Below, one piece after another: positions 56,764-64,000 of a DNA stretch of 64,000 nucleotides. Source of the stretch: Ditylenchus dipsaci (taxonomy: Eukaryota; Nematoda; Chromadorea; Rhabditida; Anguinidae); the NCBI GenBank assembly GCA_004194705.1, contig SADC01001217.1:676517-740516 (forward strand), read 5' to 3'. The position numbers were made by a program, and so were the translations under genes. Position 1 is the first letter of the stretch. Every line of letters begins with the position of its first letter. The notes below the pieces were generated by a model. It had not been told where the DNA came from, ran no database searches, and was given only the letters and a program-made list of their open reading frames with translations.

Positions 56764-57465
56764 AATGATAAGAGAAATCATTGGCACTTTTGAAAAATGT
56801 TCAAAAGGGGATTTTTTCTATTTTCGACTTTGGCTCTTCTTAAAAGTCTAATAGAATTTTTTTCGTATAAACTCCAAGTAACCCCCCCCTCAAAAAACCT
56901 CATTAAATAACCCGAGTTTTTTCAGGGGGGTTACTCGAGGGGGATTATTTGGGTATGTTTTTCAAGGTATATTTTGTCTTAAAGGGAAATGATGTTATCC
57001 TGAGTACTCTCCTTGGGCTCTTAATGCTCCTGCATGTGGTACCGGCTGAAGCTATAAAGAATTAATTTGTAAAATAAAATGTATACACTAACTGGACACC
57101 ACATATTGGTCACCACCACATAGACACCAATGGGTACCAACAACTGGGGTTTTTTTTTTTTTACCTGTACCCTCTTTGGGCCACTTTAGACCCTTGTTTA
57201 AAAAACTGTGTATAGAGCGGTTTTATCAAATATTGATCTGTTTAACATCGAAAATGCGGTAGTAGAGCTTATATTACATGTTGTACATATTCACGGCAGA
57301 AAAATTGTATGATAGAGAAATTGGCACGGGGAGCATAAAATTGAGAATTGACTGTATATGTCAAAATTTTAAAATTTTCAGGGGGACTACATTGAAATTC
57401 ACTCATTATTAAGATATTTCCTCAATTAAGTAGGCAACATGTTAGGTCAAATGTAGACAAGATGT
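56764..57465. other. Intergenic, no gene seen
   Basis: It contains C/G-run dyads at 56,880-56,945 (AACCCCCCCCTC / GAGGGGGATT). TAACTGGACACC-like repeats lie around 57,090-57,150, and a T-run at 57,150. Nothing coding can be supported. Confidence 0.4.
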
Positions 57466-57466
57466 T

Positions 57467-57643
57467 TTAAAAGCGCTCCAATAAGTAGGACTTGCTTTCT
57501 TCGCCTTCTTGGATCAAAGTATGAACCAGTCTTTCATTGTTCTTGACTAACTCAAACAGCTCTAGCTCTTGTTGTGGAAAGCAGTATTCACAAGTCACTA
57601 ATTTCACTCGGTAACACACAGAAAGTTGACTATCTTCAAAAAC
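57467..57643 (-). CDS. Single coding exon, terminal, unrecognised
   Basis: On the minus strand, after TTTTATAAAATTTAG-type sequence, the exon reads VFEDSQLSVCYRVKLVTCEY, then CFPQQELELFELVKNNERLV, and ends LLERF stop. It is clearly protein-like, 58 residues, with phase 0 at its start. The upstream exon should lie beyond 57,660, where a foldback element (57,663-58,019) now sits. It may belong to the same family as its neighbours, or be a third gene cut off by the insertion. Confidence 0.45.
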   Translation of the reverse strand, partial: VFEDSQLSVCYRVKLVTCEYCFPQQELELFELVKNNERLVHTLIQEGEESKSYLLERF

Positions 57644-57662
57644 CTAAATTTTATAGTTACAC

Positions 57663-58019
57663 GACCATGAAACTTGATGAGCACAGCAGTTCAGAAATTT
57701 TGAATTCGCGCGGACCACCCTGATTTTGTCAATAATTTTTTGAATTGTTTTTCGTTGTGTATGGGAAACTTTTTAAAAATATAGAACCGTTCACTAGTCG
57801 AGCCCAACATTGCTCGACATTGCCACATCGGACGACTTATCCAACTTGTGCTGCACCATAACTACTAATATAATCGCGTGTTAAAAATTTACCCATAAAT
57901 GGAATTCAATTTTCAATGCACACAAAAAATTAATTCAAAAAAATTATGGACAAAATGAGGGTGGTCCCGCGCGATTACAAATTCCGCAAATTGTTGTGAT
58001 TATCAAGTTTCATGGTCCT
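57663..58019. repeat. Inverted-repeat element
   Basis: ACGACCATGAAACTTGATGA pairs with ATCAAGTTTCATGGTCC. Inside, GCGCGGACCACCCTGATTTTG pairs with AAAATGAGGGTGGTCCCGCGC, and AATTTTTTGAATT with its complement. No gene was seen. Confidence 0.7.
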
Positions 58020-58713
58020 TTGAAGACTATTTTGAAATGCAAAAGATAACGGCTAAACGTGAAACGGTAATTAACCGCGGTAAATTAACGGCAAATTACC
58101 AACGTGTAAAAAGCCGACAAAAAACTGGTAAGATTCTTTCGTAAAAATTGCTTGATTGGTTAGCTATTTTTCAAAGCTGAAATTCGTTTGCACCTCAAAA
58201 TGCTCATTTACGCCCTCAAATTTATCAGTTGAATTTTGGCACTTATGCCGTTGGGCCCCACTCAATATTAGGAAAGTGACCACAAAACACATTTTACGTT
58301 ACATATTTCTGCTCTATAAGTCTTAACAGTTTCGAAGTCAAAGTTTTAACTTTCCCAAAAACAATTTACTTCAAGTCTTTAAAAGTAGATGGCTTTTTTG
58401 AGCTATTTTAGACTGAATTTAGTGATTTAGGCTTTAGCAAGGGTAGGCCATTTGTTAGGACGAACTCAAAAAATAAGAAAAATAATCTTGAGTCTATCCG
58501 AAAATACGCTGGCCTACCGTTGTCTAACAAAGGAACATATGGTAGTGTCCATGCAATTTGGAAAAACCCTATGTACCATTCGATAGAGAATCGTAAATGC
58601 TTTTTTAAGATCCTTTTCTTGCGTAATTTCGATTTCGGGAATGAAAATGCGTTTAAAAGTTGAGTAATATTATACAGGATATATATTTGGTAATACTCTC
58701 AGTGAATGTGTGC

Positions 58714-58945
58714 TTCGATAGTCCTGTGGTTAAGCGTTCTGTGCTCGAGTATGCTCTCGAGTTCGATTCCTCGTTGTTATTTTTTAATTGTAATTTTTTT
58801 GCACCTGAAAGAGATAATGAAAATGATTTTCAGTGAAAAAAAGTGAAAAAAGCTTGTAATTGGTATGATATTGAGCTGTCTCTGTACTTTTCTCATTTTT
58901 TTTCATTGAAAATCATTTTCATGATCTCTTTTAAGTGCAAATGAA
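58714..58945 (+). repeat. tRNA-like sequence joined to a palindrome
   Basis: An intact A-box (ATAGTCCTGTGGTTAAGCG) and B-box (AGTTCGATTCC) with a 4-bp T-stem CGAG/CTCG lie at 58,717-58,778. A palindrome follows directly: GCACCTGAAAGAGATAATGA pairs with TCATGATCTCTTTTAAGTGC. The arrangement recalls a SINE with a hairpin tail. Confidence 0.5.
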
Positions 58946-59239
58946 TAAAATTGTGACTGAAACACATAAAAGGGCAAAAAATGCGAAAAAATAAATTGAG
59001 GAGGAAAAAAATTAAAAACGTATGGGGGGGGATTATAATAATGGCCGATTTGCAGAAAGTGCACATAAAATGACATTGAAAAAAATATCACGCTTGAAAA
59101 AATTTAGCAACAGTATATTTCTGTGTGAGGATTTCAATAAATGAAGGGTTGGTTTAAAAAACTTATAAAAATAAAAAATACGCATTTAGTTTCATAAAGT
59201 GCATTGAACGCAACTATTACTTTCAATAAATTAAAAATG

Positions 59240-59830
59240 ACTCACTGTTTTAGCTGTCTTGCAAATATTGGTCCAAAATTGAGTTCTAACTCTCTTCGTG
59301 TCTGTGCACATGGAAACAGCCAAGTTAGCTTACTTTGACGATGCTTAGGAACATTGTGCATGAAGTTAACAAAGGCGTAATAAAAATCACTGCGTTGATC
59401 AGTACTTCTTTATTATAAAAATTCCACTCGACTTTGACTTGTACAAGTTCTGATTCATATAGAGTTTCTAAATTCAAGTGTAGAAAGAAGAAATTGGTAG
59501 ATAACTCAATTTCTTGGCAACTTTTAATGCACAGCAAGCACTGATTAAGAAGGCTCTCTCTTCATTGGACAAGCTTGATTTCTCTGTGGACATTTGCAGT
59601 TTCACTTTCGCATTTTGAAAACATGAACTATTTGTTGCAGCTGTTCCACAAACTTTAAGTCCAAACACTCAGGATTAATGAACAAGTAAATTTCTTCAAG
59701 TCGAACAAAAATAGATTTGAGATAAGGGAGCGCCTTTTCAAAATCTCTCAGAATATCGTCTTTGATAAAATTATAATTGTGTTCCTGAAGTTCAGATGTT
59801 TTTTTAACTTTTCACACATTTTAATTATTA
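59240..59830 (-). pseudogene. Decayed paralogue of the 55.9-56.6 kb gene (copy B)
   Basis: The minus strand reads, in changing frames: KKTSELQEHNYNFIKDD then FEKALPYLKSIFVRLEE; STEKSSLSNEERAFLISACC; ESELVQVKVEWNFYNKEVLI; DFYYAFVNFMHNVPKHRQ; and TRRELELNFGPIFARQLKQ to a stop. The last two match the ending of copy A (FLNFVQNIPPDRQ ... LNFEHI). Stops or frame changes separate the blocks. A short GTAAGC...TGCACAG gap before the last block may be a 32-nt intron or a relic. Confidence 0.5.
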
Positions 59831-59967
59831 TTTTTTATTTTTTAAGTCGTTTTGTACCATACTTTTTTTTCAAATAGTCTTTGGTGACATTCCACGCAAT
59901 ATTATATATTCTATATTAGATTAAATTATAAATTATAACATTGCGTAAATGCTTAGTAACCAAAAAA

Positions 59968-60197
59968 TGCCCTTTTAAAGGGCATGCCCATGCTAATTAG
60001 AGGTGGTGCCCGGAAATTCAAATTTTTTTCCTAATCATTGAACTTCTGCACGGATTCTTCAACTTGGTTCTAACAAAACCATACCTAAAATAAAATTCTA
60101 GGCCTTGTTATGTTTAGAAACCAAGTTTGAAAAATCAGTACAAAAGTTCAACGATCATGAAAACTTTTTGAATTCCCGGGCACCACGTCTTATTAGC
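59968..60197. repeat. Foldback repeat, GGGCATG family
   Basis: The left end TTAAAGGGCATGCCCATGCT continues GGTGGTGCCCGGAAATTCAAA; the right end reads TTTGAATTCCCGGGCACCAC. Inner blocks ACCTAAAATAAAATTCTAG and CAGTACAAAAGTTCAACGATC recur in partial copies at 22,150-22,260 and 39,450-39,585. Confidence 0.65.
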
Positions 60198-61704
60198 CTA
60201 TTAAGGTGAAAATTCCGGTCTAATTCTGACCGGAAAATAGACCGGAATTTTCACTTTCAAACGGTATTTTTTCTTTAGTAAATGCGTTTTACACAATTTT
60301 TCCATCTAATGCGGAATTCAATACTGTGCTGAATGACGGAGTACGGCCAGTTCCGATGGTTTTTTAACAGCCAGCTCCCGATGGCCAGTTCCCGATGGTT
60401 TTTTTAACGCCAGTTCCAGATGGCCAGTTCCCGATGGTTTTTCGAAAAATTCATTTCAAAGTTCTGTCTCTTTTTGAAATTCGGTTTGATTACAGTTTTC
60501 AGGGTCTGGCTCAGACAAATTGATTATGTTTGAATAGGCTTACAAAATATTGACCATTCAAACTTTCTGGGTATTTTCAACTTCAAATAAAAAGTCAATA
60601 ATGAAAGACAAATGATGATCTTTATTTGAGATGGGGCCTACACAACGAAAGCAACAATAAATTCTAATGATTAGGAATGACTAGTATCAAGCAGTGACTA
60701 GGTATTGGCTCTATGTAAATTCAACCTCGACAAATCCATCCTCGGTAAATTTTTTAGTCTAAACCAACCAAACCAAGTGGTCGTCCACTTGAGGCAAAAA
60801 TTTTTTTACTTTTTCGGCTTCCAAACTTGTTTCTTGACTAACTCGGGCACGCTAAAGATGGCTTGATAATAGTAAAATAAGGTTTTGTATGTTTTTTTAA
60901 AGTATTAAGAAATAATTGATTACCAGAACTCGATTTTACCAAAACTCAAAAAATTAAAAAAAAAAAATTTGCCTTGTCCTTCCTGTTTGTTTCCAGTATT
61001 TTATGCGCCTTTGTTTTATTAATTTTTTAGGCATAATCAATTTTAGCTTTATGTTTGCAGAGAAATGCCGCTTAAGAAAATTGTTGATCCACGATTTATG
61101 TTTAGGTTATTGAATAAAAAAATTTTGCATGGAAATTGAGCTTAAAAATGTCCAACAATATTATTAAAAATCAGAACATATCTGGGGGACCAAGGCATAA
61201 AAATAGAAATAAACAACAGGGGGGACCAAGGAAAAAAACGTCGACTTATCGTTAGATTTTTGTTCTTTTATCCGTTTATCGCCATCGGCCCACAATATCC
61301 CCGGGTTACAATATCCCCGCAGTCAATATCCCGCGTTATCCGCGGGCAAATTTGAAAAAAATTTAAAATTTATTTTAGCAGGAAAATTCAGTAAGTGGTA
61401 AATTGACCGCAATAATTGTGAGTGGGTGGGAGGACAACCTCGTACCTACTCTAAGAAAAATGTAAGTGATTATTGTGATTATGATTATGTGATTATGATG
61501 ATATCCACATCCAGAACCTGAAATTTCGAATAAAGCCAAAAGTAACTAAAGACTATTGCTTCCTACATAGAATCAGGTCCTGAGTACAGTTTGATAATAC
61601 CAAAATAATGAAAAATTCAGCTACCAAATCCGCAGTACCGGAGTTTTCACCGTATATTTTCTTAAATCCATCAAATCGCCCTGTATTTTCTAAAAAAAAT
61701 TATA

Positions 61705-61864
61705 TACCGTAAATCCTCTAATAGAGCCCCCTTCTCTAATAGAGCCCCCCCCCCTCGATTTTTGACTAGAGTTTCAGAGTTAGCACCATTTTTGATTGAC
61801 AATTTCAAGATTTTTCAGGGATTGAAAAATAAAGCTCCGGGGCTCTATTGGAGGATCTACGGTA
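61705..61864. mobile_element. TACCGTA-family miniature element, complete
   Basis: It starts TACCGTAAATCCTCTAATAG and ends GGGGCTCTATTGGAGGATCT then ACGGTA. The internal unit CTCTAATAGAGCCCCC is present twice at the left. At 160 bp it is the simplest member of the family that also contains the minisatellite element at 30,826. Confidence 0.85.
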
Positions 61865-62553
61865 GCTATATTTTTGTCTTAAAAAAATATCCTTCTCAAT
61901 TCTAATATTTGTCTATGAACCGACTGCAGTTTTGCGGGACTTCCCACGAACAAGTGGTCGTCCAATTGGAGTAAACATTTTTTTCCGTTTTTTTGAGTTC
62001 CAAAACCTATTTTCTGCACTAATTATAGCATTCTAAATATCTTTTGACAGCAGTGAAACTACGTTTTTATGGTATTTAAAAAAATCCCGTTTCCTGACGA
62101 GATTCCCGGTATTTTTCAAAATCCCGGTCCCGTTTTCAAAAAAAATTTAAAAATCCCGTCCCACTTTCCCGTTTTCACTCCAAATGCCAAGACTATCTCT
62201 CACTGTGCTCTTTGTGTCGTTCCAAATAACTATTGGGCTGGTCCATAAGTTCGCGGTTGGTTATACACTCTTCGCAAGGTTTCTACATGGGTTTATTAGT
62301 TTTTAATAATATATGCCATTAAAAATTGACAGACCGGTTTCTAAATCAAAATTTTATTTGTAAAATTAGAAAAAAATTTTTTGATGGGTTTCCAAATGAA
62401 ATTACGTGTTTGAATTTTAATTACGAACCCATCAAAAAAAATTTGTTCTAATTTTACAAAATAAAATTTTGGGTTGGGAAACCCATCGGTCAATTTTTAT
62501 GGCATGTATTAATAAAACTTATGAAACCATGCAGAAACCTTGAGAAAGTTCTA

Positions 62554-63676
62554 TACCCTATTCACTTCTATTAACTCCCCACCCTCTGATAACTCCCCCC
62601 CCTGAGCACATCGTTAAAAATAACTCCCCAGCCTCTAATAACTCCCCACCCTTGTAATAATCTTCCATACTTAATTCCTTGATGTTAGCAATTTTTTATG
62701 CATAAGTATCTTAACAACTAATCAACAAACTTGAACAAATCAATCATTTTTTGAATCTGCCAAGTTTTTCTGTGATTTTTCCATCTTTTTCTTGCAACTC
62801 GCCATCTTTGAGAAGTCCATCTTCTTCATAGTTTTGTTGCGCCCTCACTCAATAAGTTCTGTGCCCTTATGTTACAGAGGATGTGCAGTCCCTTCTGCTA
62901 ATGGATTTCTTCATCGTCAGATCCGTCGGTTGCTGTTGTGATTACACAGGCTGGAAGCAAACAAAATCCACAATTTGGATCCAAACTAAACACAAAACCA
63001 ACCTTTGAGCGACTTCAAGATGATTTCTTCGCTGATTTCTCACAGCCATGCCTATCCACCCAGTCCAAGACGAGCTCCAGTGCAGGCGCTTTTTGGTTGC
63101 CTCCTTTAGTGAATTTTTTTTGAAAACTCATCGTAACAACTCCAAGTGGTTTAGATACTGCCAAATCCCTCTTTTTAGCAGCTTGCTTCCAACTCACGCG
63201 CGGTGCTGAACCCTAAACACAACCAAGATATAAAACCGAAGCAGACAAATACCAAATGCTAACCTGTATAAACTATTGTGCGTCCTCCAGGGATAAGAAG
63301 AGCCTCTACTCCAATCTCTTTGAGGATTTCTCTCGTTTCGGCTGATTCGTGACCTGCGAAGGCGTCCCACATATAGTAATCGTCTTGTTTTTGAAGACAC
63401 ACTGTACCTTTGATCACCTGCCTAAAATAGTCGGTTGTCTGTGAGATCATTCATCCAGAAACCAGAAGAAATGGAGAAACAATTAAATAGAAAATGGCGC
63501 GACAAGTGATGGCGCAACAAAAATGACCAAGCAAAAAAAGTTTTTTTTCATTTTTGGTACTAAAAAATTTCAAACGACAATTTTGTTAAAAATAACTCCC
63601 CACCTCCAATAACTCCACACCCCTAGAGAGGGTTGAAAAATAACTCCCATGGGGAGTTAATAGAGTGAATACGGTA
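62554..63676. mobile_element. TACCGTA-family element with transposase remnant
   Basis: Left end TACCCTATTCACTTCTATTA, right end complement TACCGTATTCACTCTATTAA, TA target. AATAACTCCCCA-like units are repeated several times next to both ends. The centre holds a degenerate pogo/Tigger transposase on the minus strand, which ties the whole TACCGTA family to that superfamily. Confidence 0.8.
62921..63450 (-). pseudogene. Remnant pogo/Tigger-type DDE transposase (C-terminal half)
   Basis: The minus strand reads YYMWDAFAGHESAETREILK, then EALLIPGGRT, matching the catalytic-Asp block and the I-P-G-G-x-T motif of DDE_1 transposases. It continues with DLAVSKPL (like L-D-V-S-x-N-K-P), ALELVLDWV, EEIILKSLK and, after a short GTTGGT...TTCCAG intron, CVITTATDGSDDEEIH stop. 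The last part corresponds to the C-G-I-x-N-A-x-D-G-S-E-D signature of pogo/Tigger proteins. Frame changes and a stop separate the blocks and the N-terminal DNA-binding part is missing, so it is inactive. Confidence 0.75.
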
Positions 63677-64000
63677 AGCAACCGCAAACTCATGGACCAT
63701 GGTTTTGGGTTATGGTTTAGTAACCGCGGTAAAATAAAACATGATTTCGTGTCGAGATAAGAATTCAAAATAGTTTTCGAAAAACCATCGGGAACTGGCT
63801 TCAATCGGGAACTGGCCGGTGTCCCTGAATGACACTAAAGATTTTCGAAAAATTGAAAACCACAAAAATGTTCGGGAATTCCACTTTTTTGTAAAAAAAA
63901 TCCGGGCACACTCTAAATAATAGCTTTGTTTTTGATGAATAAAATTAATAATTGGTCATTTTTCAAATATATTTATTTGCTAAAGCAGGTACAGTATAAT

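Larger units (their letters stand above)
62233..63705. mobile_element. Mariner-type palindrome split by a second element
   Basis: After TA the left end reads TTGGGCTGGTCCATAAGTTC. The arms run to about 62,553, then the 62,554-63,676 element intervenes, and the displaced right tip GCAACCGCAAACTCATGGAC follows at 63,678. It is close to the intact copy at 38,518. Confidence 0.75.
60338..63824. mobile_element. Outermost element of a four-level nest, 9-bp duplication
   Basis: The termini GGAGTACGGCC and, complemented, GGACACCGGCC are followed on both sides by repeats of CCAGTTCCCGATGG (four at the left, two at the right). The flanks share CTGAATGAC at 60,329-60,337 and 63,825-63,833, a 9-bp duplication (8 bp if trimmed), as in Mutator-like elements. 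Inside lie the elements at 61,705, 62,233 and 62,554. The remaining interior has no recognisable gene. Confidence 0.65.

Overview
The window is repeat-rich, AT-rich animal nuclear DNA, most probably from a nematode. Genes are split by introns of 48 bp to over 1 kb that end in TTTTCAG or TTTTTAG. One gene is a seven-helix chemoreceptor of the nematode Srh/Str type. The recognisable housekeeping and neuronal genes are a synaptotagmin, a Rab30-type GTPase, COG6 and a small C/EBP-like bZIP. No prokaryotic features were seen and I cannot name the species.

Layout. 0-10 kb: degenerate coding-like sequence, a tRNA-like/SINE piece, a small cysteine-rich (TIL-like) secreted protein at 2.0-2.3 kb, then transposon relics. 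10.7-15.8 kb (+): synaptotagmin, its introns filled with miniature inverted-repeat elements. 15.9-17.4 kb: a TTAA-flanked piggyBac-like element. 17.5-21.8 kb (-): C/EBP-like bZIP, an unrecognised coding-like stretch, and Rab30. 24.4-25.4 kb: a giant hairpin repeat. 25.7-30.5 kb (-): COG6 in 17 exons, close to the human protein in length. 30.8-31.5 kb: an 18-bp minisatellite inside a miniature transposon. 31.9-33.6 kb (+): chemoreceptor. 34-41 kb: repeats, a two-exon unknown ORF, the 3' end of an unrecognised gene, a frameshifted THAP-like domain and a second TTAA-flanked element. 42-47 kb: nested palindromic elements. 47.3-50.8 kb (+): a decayed protein kinase split by two transposons, one exactly inside the APE motif. 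53.3 kb: a Pro/Thr/Ala-rich secreted protein. 55.9-59.8 kb (-): two paralogous genes or fragments, plus an isolated exon, of an unrecognised family. 60.3-63.8 kb: a four-level nest of transposons with a remnant pogo/Tigger transposase.

The intact genes do not form a pathway. Rab30, COG6 and synaptotagmin all act in membrane traffic, but there is no sign that they are co-regulated. The most interesting material is the transposon landscape. One family of elements begins with TACCGTA, occurs five times here, and in one copy has expanded an internal motif into a minisatellite. Elements of several superfamilies carry multiplied copies of a short terminal motif, and a foldback element family carries tRNA-like Pol III promoters. 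Four conserved genes or domains each lack one base, which points to residual indel errors in the assembly as well as to real pseudogenes.
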